DNA of 64,000 bases from Metridium senile. Lineage: Eukaryota > Cnidaria > Anthozoa > Actiniaria > Metridiidae. A program made the translations under genes and the position numbers. The stretch covers positions 34,772,768-34,836,767 of the forward strand of contig OX459095.1 of assembly GCA_949775045.1 (NCBI GenBank), given 5' to 3'. The notes beneath the pieces were generated by a model. That model made no database searches. It was not told the DNA's origin and saw nothing but the letters and a program-made list of their open reading frames with translations. Below are positions 1 through 10,059 of this stretch, piece by piece (the first letter of the stretch is position 1; each line of letters starts with the position of its first letter).

Positions 1-351
1 CCCTCCTTCATTGTAAAAAGCCCGTAACTTCTCGATCAAGGAATCTACTGAGCCCGCAGAGAGACGCAAAGGGCAAGAGCAATCAAAGGATCCCTTCAGG
101 CCTCAATGGGGACATTCCAACGCGTGTACTTGGGTCTTTCTATTCTGATCTTTCCATACCAGGAAGCGTACAATATCAAGAGAGGATGCTGACAAAATAT
201 CCTTTGGTGTCTCCAAGGAACGCAAGAACAGTGATAACTGAGAACTCAGCCGGGATTTCTGACAGTCAAAATTGGATTGTTTTGCAAACAATGTATGTAA
301 CCAGTTGTCAATGGGCTCGATGTCAATATCCAGGGTTTCCCCAGGTCCCAA
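1..351 (-). pseudogene. DIRS-type tyrosine recombinase, N-terminal fragment, cut by window edge
   Basis: The minus-strand frame reads a segment with TPKDILSASSLDIVRFLVWK followed by LECPH and, after one in-frame TGA just below position 103, a DCSCPLR motif and SVDSLIEKLRAFYNE running off the window. This spacing of Cys and His residues followed by a helical region resembles the N-terminal part of tyrosine recombinases carried by DIRS-group retrotransposons, which integrate by recombination instead of with a DDE integrase. The catalytic R-H-R-Y half lies outside the window. It sits downstream of the RT-RNase H relic at 781-2832 on the same strand, which matches the DIRS order of RT-RH then recombinase. 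The in-frame stop makes it a likely pseudogene. Assignment rests on motif likeness and order. Confidence 0.6.
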
Positions 352-780
352 TGGTGCCAGAGACCGTCTTTTTTATCCACACCTCTGACAAAACCGGAAT
401 GTATGGTCGTTCACATGTGCACATAGAGGGCAAGCTACTGCTGGCACCCATATTCTAGGGACCTCTCGAAGTGGCTAGAACAGGAAACAAAGAAACAGAA
501 CGCAAAACGTAAGTCTCCCGCCGACTCCCATAAAACATTAATAAGATCACAGAGACAGATGTAGAGTCATTTTTTTGTTTTTTTTTGTTCTTATCATCCT
601 TATTATTGACACTGAAATAATTTAAATTAATGATGGAGTACATGACGTCGTATCAATCTTTCAGAAAGTTGTGCTCTCTGAACGTATGCATTTACAATAA
701 TGGCATCATCAATTTGTTACACTACCTTTTTTTTCCGATTTTTATTCTTATTCTTATTCATCATTATTACTATTGTTTTT

Positions 781-1974
781 TCAGACATAAGTGACCGAAA
801 AAGCCCATAGATCCCACGGGATTGGGCCGTATTCTACGAAACCATCTCTAGTCGGACGGCGTAGCACGCCATCTCCTTTCCTGGCCAAACAAACTCGGAA
901 TACGCTGTGATACTGGATGATCGGCCACCAGTATAGTCTTGGGTACCTGTCCGGTACGACGATAGTGCACTTTGCCTTTTGCTCTCTTCTTACATACTGG
1001 AGGGTGGGGCCAATGAGTTGAAAGGGAGGGAACACAAAGGGGTTCTCCACAAGGGAGCATTTCCTCCAAGAAATTTGCTGTGAGAAGAGATTTACCCCTG
1101 CGGCTTTTAGTGTGGGATGGGGTGCAAAGTACGGCAACGGATTACCCTTCAGGTCAGGTTGGGCATTTGTGTCAAGAGCCATCAAATCGCAAGTATGGCC
1201 CGTCGAGCCCCCAAACACGCGTTGTATTCTGGACCACACTCTTGGTGATAAGGAGCAGTCGGCCTGCGAGAGACGCCGGGATGGTGCGTCTGCCAGGTTT
1301 TCCAGTGAGCTAATGTAGCAGAGACTAATTACCACATTAAGCTCGACTGTTGTCCAGAAAAGCTCTTTCAGGGCCTGAAGCATATCATGCGAACCGGCGT
1401 ACTGCCTCTCCCAACACCAAATTAAGATCATGTTGTCGACCAGTACGTCTATGCGACTGTTTCTTACAAAATCCTTCAGGGCTTGCAGAGTACGAGTTAG
1501 CGCAATCGTCTTCTTAACACCGACCTCCTTTACGGACGTTTGTTTTGAATCTAGTATGGCTCCTCCCCATCCGAAGTTAGATGCATCCGAGGCCAGAGAA
1601 ATCGTGAGATGTCTCTCTTGGCGCCATTTCATGTGGCCTTGCCAAGTATCTAGGAATCTCCAGTATTCAATCTCTGTACGGAGTGGCCCACATATTTTAA
1701 TGAATCTCTTAGTTCGCAGAGATTTTGAGACAGCCAGGTTCATCTCGCGCGTGAAGAGTTTGAGTTTTGAGATGCACTTGCCAATAAGCTTTTGGAGGGA
1801 TATAACCGGGATAGAGACTTGTGATAGTATCGATTCTCTCAACTCCGAGAATCTTTGGATCTTCTCGGCCGGCAGAGTAAACGCTTGAAGTTTTGCATCA
1901 CAACAGAGGCCCAGAAAAACAATCTGCTGAGTCGGAGTGAAAGTCGACTTTGACAGGTTTAGAAAGTACCCCAA
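781..1974 (-). pseudogene. DIRS-type reverse transcriptase end plus RNase H
   Basis: This 397-residue frame begins in the RT thumb (FLNLSKSTFTPTQQIVFLG) and continues into RNase H with LASDASNFGWGGAIL near residue 127 and the closing ADAPSRR motif near 230. The tail holds FPPF and VVPDRYPRLYWWP motifs seen after RNase H in DIRS-group elements. RNase H removes RNA from the RNA/DNA hybrid in reverse transcription. The palm and fingers are in other frames at 2016-2832, separated by frame breaks, so the protein is not made whole. No LTR-type integrase follows; a tyrosine recombinase fragment does. The FPPF-containing tail is shared with the intact DIRS element at 57253-59226, though the two sequences are clearly different lineages. 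Confidence 0.75.
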
Positions 1975-2015
1975 AGATGTAAGAACCGAGACGGCTATCC
2001 TATTCGCTGACAGCG

Positions 2016-2832
2016 CTAGATCCCGATTGTCTTGAATGGTTTGGGTCGATGTACTGAGAGCATGGTATTCCCTGGTTTCTGATCTCTTGGGTAGCTACCA
2101 AACCCAACGATTGGTATATATATGGAAACATCTTCCAGCCAAAGGGAAGGACATTGTTGACAAACCACCATCCCCCCCCCCCCCCCCCCCCCCCACTGGA
2201 AGCCCATGAGTGATTTGTTCTCCTCGTCCATTAACACGTGGTCATAGCCTGATTTGTCATCCAGCTTGGACTGGAAGTGTTCTTTTTCCACGTAACGTCA
2301 ATCAGTGAATCAAGGCGGAAAGGCATATCTTTCATCCAACAATTTAGATAGCGCTGGTCCTGACACAAACGGGGCTTGGTCGGCTGTACCGTTAGTGGCA
2401 TGACAATAGATGGTGTCTGAGACTGACCTACCCGGCCTAGAACGGACACTGCGCCAACCGCTAGGCGCTCTGTTATAGTTTGCGAGATGAAGCTAGCAAA
2501 AGCCCCACATGAATCATGGTTCGAGAAAAGCCGATTCACGGGGTAGGCCGAATCATAGGTATACCCACCAAACTTTCCCTTGAACGGTTTCACAAAGTCT
2601 TTCACGGCTACGCCATTTGTGATCCAGTTCATGATCTCGTGTCTGTTAGACAAGTCAGTCATCAGTCTATCCCAGACTTCCCGATGATTATGAATCTCTC
2701 CGGCACGAAAATTCTAACCATCACGCACTAGTAGCTGCGGATCCGACACAGTAATGAAACCTCTTTGATCATCAATCTGGGCTGGTGTCCCTGTACCGGT
2801 CCCTGGGAGTGTCACCCATTTTACTCTACACG
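2016..2832 (-). pseudogene. DIRS-type reverse transcriptase N-terminal part, frameshifted
   Basis: Two overlapping minus frames give RT pieces: 2662-2231 contains GVAVKDFVKPFKGKFGG and PRLCQDQRYLN (the K-P-R-x-C-x-D-x-R fingers motif) and runs into SKLDDKSGYDHV, the first palm motif with a catalytic Asp, in the 2291-2016 frame. The break lies near a 23-nt C run (2172-2194), read as a glycine run. Upstream, the same family reads on to about 2832 with WVTLPGTGTG and one in-frame stop near 2720. Together with 781-1974 this is one decayed RT-RNase H. The YxDD palm box is not seen and probably fell in the disrupted stretch around 1980-2200. Confidence 0.65.
2172..2194 (+). repeat. 23-nt C run
   Basis: A pure C tract inside the RT relic, reading as Gly on the minus strand. 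Similar runs lie at 13964-13983 and 38984-38999, and a G run at 45341-45358. Confidence 0.95.
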
Positions 2833-3015
2833 ATTGAAACCTCCTCCAAATGCAAACTTATCGACACCTGAAATCCATATTCAGTATTCGTGCCCGGTCC
2901 GACAGACCAACAAAAGTAAATGAATTTCGACTACATGCAATAGCCCCTGCCAAATTAATACAAACTTATCAGTACTCCGAAGCAAAAACCCGTCACATTG
3001 AGTATATATATTTAC

Positions 3016-3153
3016 CTCAAGGCCTTGCTGTTGAACAGCCGGTGCTTGTGGAATTGGTGGCTGCGCTGGAGCAGGTTGTGGTGCTTGGACTGGTCGTTGT
3101 AGTGCTGGTGGCGGCACAGGCTGTTGGGGTGGTCTAACTGGAACTTGAGACAT
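3016..3153 (-). CDS. Proline/glutamine-rich first exon of the DIRS-type element
   Basis: From an ATG at 3153 the minus strand encodes a 46-residue Pro/Gln-rich segment (SQVPVRPPQQPVPPP...) ending at GAG followed by GTAAATA, a good splice donor. The downstream sequence soon contains in-frame stops, fitting an intron. It lies directly upstream of the RT relic on the same strand, so it may be the 5' coding exon of the element's Gag-like region, or a host exon captured there. Low-complexity composition prevents a family call. An earlier in-frame ATG exists at 3165. Confidence 0.35.
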
Positions 3154-3247
3154 GACTTCTATCAAATCGCTCGTTCGGCGTTTTCGAGGAACTGGGAGAG
3201 CGAAGGAGGATTTTGGCCATATTTATACTATGCTAGGTGATCACGGC

Positions 3248-3625
3248 TTACATTCGCACGCTTTTCCCGCCTTTCAGTTCCTGTGGAATGTTTTTCGGCC
3301 GATTTGGATAGTGTTGAACTGACTCTTTTATATCGTGTTGACATAGACAATCCTGGCTTAGACTTCGATTAATTTTAAACAAATACGAATTCAACGCACA
3401 ACAACCAAGACGCAATCTAGTATGTAAAGCCGAGACATAATGAGTAAGAGATATGCTGTAAATTTTATTGTATTCATGGGGGTAAAATAAATGATGAACT
3501 TTCTTTTTAAACAACAAAAGAGAATCTAATTTACGAAGTGATATGTTTAAAGAATTCCATGAAGAAACAGTTGAGGGAAAAAAAGAACTTCTGAATCTTT
3601 CAGTTCGAACTCTAAAGAAAGGGTA
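3248..3625 (-). pseudogene. LINE ORF2 C-terminal fragment
   Basis: The minus strand reads RTERFRSSFFPSTVSSWNSL, then LLLFKKKV, RLRLGCCALNSYLF and a CLCQHDIKESVQHY cysteine/histidine cluster. This series, a conserved aromatic SFFPSTxxxWNSL, a helix, and a CxC-Hx zinc-binding-like end, is typical of the C-terminus of many cnidarian LINE reverse transcriptases. The expected CPKY-type ending is frameshifted, and the fragment stops next to the DIRS element near 3240. It has no RT domain here and is a 5'-truncated or broken copy. Confidence 0.6.
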
Positions 3626-3639
3626 ATCATCTCCTTTTC

Positions 3640-4236
3640 TTACAGTGCGACTCGCCGTACCGTAGTCACTTACAAAAACATTTTATGAATTTTTGACATT
3701 ATTTTGACATTTTTACTATTAAAATGGAAAATGGCCGTCAGAAAGTCGTTTTTTTCTAGTGAAATATCAAGCGATTTGAGGTTTTTCTCGTTGTCCTTTT
3801 GCCCAAGCGGCAATATGGACAACCATAAATATTCACTGAAAATCGTTTGTTCAGTTATTTCAATCAAAAATTTATTATCTCGAGTAGAGAAGTGAACGTA
3901 ACTGCATGCAGATCCCGGTGTTAAATTTTCCTAATTCAAGTTGAAAAGCTATAGAGGGATGCATTTCTTCGCAAGTGTGCATTGAATACATACTACGGGA
4001 TACAAATTCCTCACAGCATCCGTTGTGAAGAAATCGCATCAAAGTTTCTTAGTTTGGAAAAAGGAAAAGTTAGTCAAATTAGAACGAAGATCTAACTTTT
4101 ATTTTCCGGTGTTAACTTTTTGTCTTGTGTCCGTACATTTCATCTGAGTCTCGATTAATATGTCAACTTTAGCGAGTTTACTGTAATTTTTGCATGACCG
4201 TGAGGTCAACGTCAACCAAAGTGGAATGGTAACGAT
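3640..4236. other. AT-rich spacer, nothing recognised
   Basis: I see no coding similarity, repeat pair or RNA gene here. The small frames between 3670 and 3895 on both strands overlap each other and show no motif. Confidence 0.5.
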
Positions 4237-5143
4237 ATGCTAATGAGCTATTTTACCGGAAATGACATGAATTGTGTGCGATGTAAGACTTTAATGAATA
4301 CTGTCTATTATTTTTATGGGAAGTTATTTGGTTTGAGACCAGCAGAACATAGACTTTTAAGGCTTAAGGATTTTCAAATTGAGTCGGAATGTATTATAAA
4401 TCGTGAAAACTTTTCATGGGAGCATTAAAGACCTTAAAAAGAAGCCTAGGGTTATTAAACATATTTGTCACAAAAAGGGTGAAGAACATGAGCGTTGTTT
4501 AGTTAGGATATATAAGCGTTACTTAGAGCTTGCCAACAGTCTACATTGTAAGGATAAGGCATTCTATTTTCAGCCATATCAAGATCGCTATAATTTCAAG
4601 AATGCTGTGGTGTGGATCCACACTTTAGATAATATACTGCCTAGTTTATGTGAGGCCATTGGCACCGAAAAGAAAACGAGCCATTGCCTTCGTGTGACGT
4701 GTGACGTGTGAAAGCTGTTCAACGAAAACGTAGACGAAAAACTAATTCGTGAGCGAACTGGCCATACAAGTAATTCGCTTTTTACCTATGAAAAAGCCAG
4801 CAGAGAGAAGGAGGAAAAAGTTTCTATGATTTTGGGTGCAGTTGAGCAGAAAAATAAGAAAGAGAAGACAGTTGAAAATGAAACAAATATGAATTTGAAC
4901 TCAGACATCAGTTATCTAGGCGATCTATCTGACGTTGACATGCCACTGTTTGATTTTGATTTTGATTTTGAGGATTTAGCCAGTGATAATGTAGGAAGGG
5001 AACCTAATCAGCCAAGCACTTCCTCGGGGTGGAATTATTGTTCGGATGGACCAATTAATATTGGTGAAAATTGTAACGTAACTATCAATCAGTGTTCATG
5101 CGTAGTTCCTTTAATTGCTTTTCACTCACAAGCTTGCGCTTGA
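4237..5143 (+). pseudogene. Crypton-type tyrosine recombinase (ZMYM2/QRICH1-like domain), broken
   Basis: The translation gives YFYGKLFGLRPAEHRLLRLK (first catalytic Arg region), KHICHKKGEEHERCLVRIYK, FYFQPYQD, HCLRVTC (the H-x-x-R pair) and, beyond a TGA at about 4709, LIRERTGHTSNSLFTYEKAS with the final GH and Tyr. The order R...HxxR...GH...Y is that of Crypton recombinases and their domesticated relatives with the ZMYM2-like/QRICH1 C-terminal domain. Two frame breaks are visible: near 4400, and at 4700-4710 where GACGTGT is duplicated. The tail has an acidic DFDFDFEDL run and an INIGENCNVTINQC motif like the asparagine-rich end of that family. Without intact frames it is a relic; an exon of a larger gene is less likely. 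Confidence 0.75.
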
Positions 5144-5175
5144 GGTAACTATAATAAATTATTACATAATATACG

Positions 5176-5405
5176 TGTCAGCGAGAATAGAAAATACTGA
5201 ATTACAGAAAACGATAATACTTACAAGACAAATTGCGGAAAAACTTGTGGCTACGGCGATAAACATTGACTGACTAAATTATACGATTTTACAAGATTAT
5301 AAAACGAAAACGAGCAGAGATTTACATACGGACAAAAGACTAACGAAAACACGGTTTACTCTTGGGAACAACAAAAATGTTGTAGTGTTAGATGGCGCAT
5401 CCACA
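5176..5405 (-). repeat. Putative 3' LTR of the BEL/Pao element
   Basis: On the minus strand the pol frame stops at 5425, followed by AGGGGCCGGAA, a plausible polypurine tract, and then a segment beginning TGTGGATGCGCC. A matching end CA lies at 5176 on the plus strand (TGTCAGCGAG). This gives a 230-bp segment with TG...CA ends. The 5' LTR is absent from the window, so the limits cannot be confirmed by comparison. Confidence 0.4.
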
Positions 5406-5424
5406 TTCCGGCCCCTAAAATACT

Positions 5425-7746
5425 CTATTTTATTGCTAAAGGATGCCCATCTCTAAACGTTTGTCTAAATGTATCTTGTTTTAGCAGCAACAAGTGATTC
5501 GGTGTAAGAGGATCTTCGTCCTTGGTATCATTTGAAGCCTTTGTTAGGGGACGACCATTGACTATCGCTTCCACTTCTGTCATCAGTGTAACTAGTGACT
5601 CATCATCCAGTACTTGCTCTTGTGTAAGGGCGTTCAGGACCTTTTGGACGGTGCGGATACAGCGTTCCCAGGAACCACCAAAGTGTGATGCTGCTGGGGG
5701 GTTAAAGTACCACTTTATCTCTTTCTGTAGTAGATTGTCGTGTATCTGTTCTTTGTTCCATGCAGAGATTGTCTCTTTTAGCTCTTTAGATCCTCCTACG
5801 AAGTTGGTTCCGTTATCAGAATACATCACTTTTACTTGACCCCTTCGTGCAATAAATCTTCTCAATGCCATGATAAAGGAATTAGTGTCGAGTGAATGGG
5901 CGACCTCCAAGTGAATAGTTCGAATTACCAGGCATGTAAATATAACGCCATAACGCTTGACTGTACTTCTCTTGACTCGAACAGAAAAAAGACCGAAGTA
6001 GTCAACTCCTGTGAAGGTGAATGGTGGTTGCTCGGGCGTTACCCTTTCTCGAGGTAGATCAGCCATCTTTTGACATCCCGGGGGTGCCTGTCTTCTTCTG
6101 CATTCGAAACAACTGACTGTTGAGTTGCTGTGGATGATCCAATACCGTTGGCATAGTAATGAGAGTACGTATTCTCTTCCAGAATGACCAGATTTTTCAT
6201 GCATTTCTTTGATTATTAGCTCGGCAATGGGCGAGGTCTTTGGCACGATGATTTGATGTTTTTCTTCTTCTGTAAGCAATGGTGATCGACTTAGACGTCC
6301 TCCGACTCGCAGAACATTTCCAGTGAATACGGGGTCTAGTTTGAGTAATCTGCTGGATCTTTTGATATTCTTGTTGCTTTGCAGTGCATTTATTTCTTCT
6401 GTAAAGGCTTTAACTTGTACGTAGCGAAGGATTTCGATTTCTGCATCTTTGAGTTCGTCGACTTTGAGGTATTCTTGGTCTTCAGTTGTCTCTGTGCTCT
6501 TTGACTTCTCATATGTCGTTTGTCTAGCACGGAAGTTTCTTTGGCATCGTATGATCCTGGCAACAAACTTCTTAAGACTAAGCCATGACGAAAAACGTTT
6601 GAACAAATCTTGAAGGTGGTCTGTAGGTTCACTAGGTGTAGCTTGTTGTGAAGTAGTGAACGTCTTAACTTCAGAGTCTCCCTGCAGTGGGTCGCCGTTG
6701 ACTGAAGGACGTTGAAGCCACTCGTTTTCAGATTTCCACAGGAATTCCGTCCCCAGTAGCCAAGTGTCGTTGCTAAGAAACTTCTGAATGGGTTGCCCTC
6801 TTGTACATAAATCAGCTGGATTACAAGTAGTATCTACATATCTCCACTGATCTGTTCTGGAACCGTCTCGTATCAGTGCAACTCTGTTTGCGACGTAGGT
6901 GTGATACTTCTTCATGAGGTCTTCTATATAATACAGAACAACCATGCTGTCTGTCCAGAATACGGAGTCTTCAAGGGGAATTTCCAGTTCGGATCTGACA
7001 ATCTTATCTGCTCGCACTGACAGGGTAGCTCCAGCGAGTTCCAGCTTTGGTATCGTCATCTGTTTCAAAGGCGCTAGGCGAGACTTTCCGAAGAGCAACG
7101 AGCAATGTACTTGACCTGAGGTATTCATTGTACGCAGGTAGGAGACAGAACCATAAGCAGCGTTGGAAGCGTCAGAGAAATGATGCAGCTGAGACGATGT
7201 AGTTTCACCAAAGTCTTTAGGTTTGATGCACCGGTCCACTTGGAAGTTTGTGAGCTGTGAAAGTTCTTCTGTCCACCTTTCCCAACGTCTTTGATCATGT
7301 TGCGGAATTTCTTGGTCCCAGTCGAGCTTTCGTCGAGTGAGGTCTTGGAGCAGGATCTTTGCGGTAAGGACAAACGGAGTCGCCATACCGAGTGGGTCGT
7401 ACACTGAGGACACTATTAACAACAGTCCACGTCGAGTAGAGGGTCGGCTTTGGAGAGAAATTTTGAAACTAAAGGTATCAGTTTCAACATCCCATGACAC
7501 ACCAAGGGCCCTTTCGGCAGGAAGGCTGTCTTTGGTGAGGTCGAGATTCTTGATTTCTTTTGCTCTTTCGCATTCTGTTATTGCTTGTAGAACCTTTCTA
7601 CTGTTGGACATCCACTTGGTAAGTCTAAATCCTCCATTCTTCAGTAATTCACGTAGTCCTCCTGCTAGTTGTATAGCTTCGGTTTCTGTTGACAGGGACT
7701 TTAGGCAATCATCTACGTAGAAGTTATTTGTTACTGTAGATACCAC
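5425..7746 (-). CDS. BEL/Pao pol: RT end, RNase H, integrase
   Basis: The 773-residue frame starts at the RT catalytic box (FYVDDCLKSL), carries RNase H-like motifs FSDASNAAYGS and VFWTDSMVVLYYI, then an HHCC zinc domain (HEKSGHSGREY ... CFECRRR), and an integrase core with FTGVDYFG, MYSDNGTNFVGG and SHFGGSWER as D-D-E. The integrase joins the cDNA to host DNA. The end (PLAIK, stop) is shorter than usual for the family, lacking the C-terminal domain seen in many BEL elements. It overlaps the upstream frame 7731-9785 by 16 nt in another frame, splitting the RT in the palm between FGAVSS and YVDD. Such a split is a mutation, not a programmed shift, because it falls inside a domain. Confidence 0.88.
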   Translation of the reverse strand: MVSTVTNNFYVDDCLKSLSTETEAIQLAGGLRELLKNGGFRLTKWMSNSRKVLQAITECERAKEIKNLDLTKDSLPAERALGVSWDVETDTFSFKISLQSRPSTRRGLLLIVSSVYDPLGMATPFVLTAKILLQDLTRRKLDWDQEIPQHDQRRWERWTEELSQLTNFQVDRCIKPKDFGETTSSQLHHFSDASNAAYGSVSYLRTMNTSGQVHCSLLFGKSRLAPLKQMTIPKLELAGATLSVRADKIVRSELEIPLEDSVFWTDSMVVLYYIEDLMKKYHTYVANRVALIRDGSRTDQWRYVDTTCNPADLCTRGQPIQKFLSNDTWLLGTEFLWKSENEWLQRPSVNGDPLQGDSEVKTFTTSQQATPSEPTDHLQDLFKRFSSWLSLKKFVARIIRCQRNFRARQTTYEKSKSTETTEDQEYLKVDELKDAEIEILRYVQVKAFTEEINALQSNKNIKRSSRLLKLDPVFTGNVLRVGGRLSRSPLLTEEEKHQIIVPKTSPIAELIIKEMHEKSGHSGREYVLSLLCQRYWIIHSNSTVSCFECRRRQAPPGCQKMADLPRERVTPEQPPFTFTGVDYFGLFSVRVKRSTVKRYGVIFTCLVIRTIHLEVAHSLDTNSFIMALRRFIARRGQVKVMYSDNGTNFVGGSKELKETISAWNKEQIHDNLLQKEIKWYFNPPAASHFGGSWERCIRTVQKVLNALTQEQVLDDESLVTLMTEVEAIVNGRPLTKASNDTKDEDPLTPNHLLLLKQDTFRQTFRDGHPLAIK

Positions 7747-9785
7747 GCTACAGGCTTGTTGTCTTCAGCGGTTTTTCTCAAGGTGAAGTTGGCGACGCTT
7801 GGTGAAGAAACTGCGCCAAACGGGTGGACAGTCATTTGGTATTCATCTAACTGATTAAGCAGGTTTCCATCAGTCCACCAGAGGAAACGTAGTAAACTAC
7901 AGTCTCTGTTAGGAACACGAACCTGGTGGAACATCCCCTCAATGTCAGCCATGAGTGCGACTCGCTCCTGTCGGAAGCGAAGAAGAATTCCTATAAGATT
8001 ATTGGTAAGGTCTGGTCCTTGCATCAGCACGTCGTTGAGGGACACCTCTTGAAACTTGGAGGAACAGTCAAATACAACTCGTAGTTTTCCAGGCTTTTTC
8101 TTGTGGTAGACGCCGTAATGTGGTATGTACCATGCTCTACCCTCGCTTTCGTTCAGCTGGTTCTCAGGCACTTTCTCTGCATAACCTTTGTCGATGGTGT
8201 CTTTCATAGAAGTTACGTAGTCATTTTTAAAGTTGGAATCCTTAATCATCCTTTTCTTTAGGTATGCTGTCCTTCGTTCGGCTTGTATCCGGTTATCAGG
8301 CAAGTGTCTACTAGGATCTTTCAAAGGCAGAGCTACTTCGTAATGCTTGTCTTCGAGGTGTCTTACTGTGCTTTCAACATTCTCCAGAAACTTCCTCTCT
8401 TCGTCATTATACTCTTTCTTTGAGTCAGCATAAGCATCTTTGAAGTCGGCACATCCTTGGCAGATGTCACTTTGTATTTTTAGAGAAAAGGCACTTGTAG
8501 GATTGTTGCTCTTGCTTTGACCAGCTGGGCCATTAAGAACCCATCCAAGGCTTACTCTTGATGCAAAAACTCCATCAGTCGTAGATATTACTGCTTTAGG
8601 CTGTAAGGCTTGTGGCACATCGACTCCAATTATAAGGTCTACGTCAGAGTTCAAGCTTTCTAAATATACATGATCTCGTAGTTCTGGAAGAAGATAAACA
8701 TCTTCTTGAGTAGGGATTTCTTCCTTCAAAATTGGAATATCAGGTCTTGTGAAGACTTCTGGTAAGGAAATAGTGTTGTTGCAATCGAGGTCTGTAATAT
8801 TGAGGTTGTTGACGATGATGGTATCGACTTCCTTAGTACTTCCTAAAGTAGTTATCTTTACTCTTGTCTTCTTCCCTGTTGCCTTCAGACGATTGATAAG
8901 GTTGTCTGTACAGAAGGTTGCTGTTGAACCGCTGTCAAGAAGGGCGTACGTTTCCACGTGTTCGTTGGTGTCGGGGTACCATACTTTAACTGCGATGATT
9001 GGCAGGAGTGTCTTGGTCCGTCTTTCAATCAGTGTATTGACTTCGTATTGTTCAACATGGCTTGTAAAGGGGTGTGATTGCAGCACAGGAGTAGTTGTGT
9101 AGTTGTCATTAGCATTCACATAAGGCCTTGCATGCACGTTCAAGGTTGATGTGTCTTTAGCTGTTGTTGTACAATCTCTGATTTCGTCTGTAGAGTTGCA
9201 ATGTAGAAGTGTTGCGTGTTTCTTGTCACATTCTGAACAGGGTTTTCTTTTGTAGCAGGTTCGAAGTTGATGTCCCTTCCTCAAGCATCCAAAGCACAAA
9301 TGTTTCTTCTTTACCAGATCTATCCGTTCTGTAAGTGCCATTCTCTTATAGGTCGGACAGAAAGTGATTTGGTGCTCGTTGTCGCACACAACGCAGCTGT
9401 GCTTCTTGTTTAAGTCGCTTGACTGAGTTTGACTGGGATAATCTTCTCTCTTGATTTGACTGGTATACGTACTGAATGACGATCTAGGTGTGTAAACTTT
9501 AGCTCTGGTCTGTTGGGTTGACTTTGACTCGAGTCGTGACTTTGGTTCTTGTGATGCTTTACCAAAAATAGGGTTGTTAAGAGATCTTGCCTTCTTCTCT
9601 ACGAAGTCTGCAATATCATCGATTCGTACTTCTCTGGTTTGTTCGTTCATGATAAAGTCAGCAACGTCTCGCCATCTTTCTTGTAGCTTGTAGGGAAGGC
9701 GCTCGATGATTCTTTCCATGCAGTCGGGATTCTCGATTTTTCTCATGTATCCGATAGCCTCCAAGGAGTTCTTGCAGGACGACAA
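7731..9785 (-). CDS. BEL/Pao gag end, protease, RT N-terminus
   Basis: This 684-residue frame has three Cys/His clusters near residues 130-200 (CVVCDNEHQITFC; CFGCLRKGHQLRTC, a CCHC knuckle; CSECDKKHATLLHC), a retropepsin-like protease around YALLDSGSTATFC, and RT fingers and palm with LRVVFDCSS and MADIEGMFHQV. The order gag, protease, RT is that of BEL/Pao. It ends in a frameshift before YVDD. At its 5' side the gag frame continues in a second frame at 9803-10045, so another frame break lies near 9800. Expression as a full polyprotein is not possible from this copy. Confidence 0.87.
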   Translation of the reverse strand: MSSCKNSLEAIGYMRKIENPDCMERIIERLPYKLQERWRDVADFIMNEQTREVRIDDIADFVEKKARSLNNPIFGKASQEPKSRLESKSTQQTRAKVYTPRSSFSTYTSQIKREDYPSQTQSSDLNKKHSCVVCDNEHQITFCPTYKRMALTERIDLVKKKHLCFGCLRKGHQLRTCYKRKPCSECDKKHATLLHCNSTDEIRDCTTTAKDTSTLNVHARPYVNANDNYTTTPVLQSHPFTSHVEQYEVNTLIERRTKTLLPIIAVKVWYPDTNEHVETYALLDSGSTATFCTDNLINRLKATGKKTRVKITTLGSTKEVDTIIVNNLNITDLDCNNTISLPEVFTRPDIPILKEEIPTQEDVYLLPELRDHVYLESLNSDVDLIIGVDVPQALQPKAVISTTDGVFASRVSLGWVLNGPAGQSKSNNPTSAFSLKIQSDICQGCADFKDAYADSKKEYNDEERKFLENVESTVRHLEDKHYEVALPLKDPSRHLPDNRIQAERRTAYLKKRMIKDSNFKNDYVTSMKDTIDKGYAEKVPENQLNESEGRAWYIPHYGVYHKKKPGKLRVVFDCSSKFQEVSLNDVLMQGPDLTNNLIGILLRFRQERVALMADIEGMFHQVRVPNRDCSLLRFLWWTDGNLLNQLDEYQMTVHPFGAVSSPSVANFTLRKTAEDNKPVAWYLQ

Positions 9786-9802
9786 GGTAATCGAAAAGGA
9801 CT

Positions 9803-10045
9803 CTAGTCCATAGGCATCGTCTGCCGTTCAACGTTGGCATTTGCAAATTTAAAGGTATCTCCAAATCTTTTCTCTAGTAAGCTTCTCGCTTCTTTGTAAC
9901 CTTTGCTGGGGTCGCTGATGTGTAGGCAGCTTTGGATTAGTTCTTGTACACGTCCAGACGTATACTGTTCTAGGTAGTATAGTCTACTTGCAGATTTGAG
10001 TAAAGCAAGTGAAGCTTTTATTAAATCTATTATGGAATGTAGCAA
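9803..10045 (-). pseudogene. BEL/Pao gag N-terminal fragment
   Basis: The frame reads YLEQYTSGRVQELIQSCLHI and GYKEARSLLEKRFGDTF, the helical capsid-like region found in BEL gag proteins. It is out of frame with the zinc-knuckle region downstream, with the break at about 9800. It stops abruptly near 10030, where plus-strand sequence of an unrelated gene family starts; no 5' LTR or leader is present, so the element is 5' truncated at this junction. Confidence 0.7.
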
Positions 10046-10059
10046 GGAGTATAAAGACG

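Noticed and set aside
5522..5839. 105-residue plus-strand frame over the BEL integrase
   Set aside because: Antisense to conserved integrase motifs; Ser/Thr-rich shadow.
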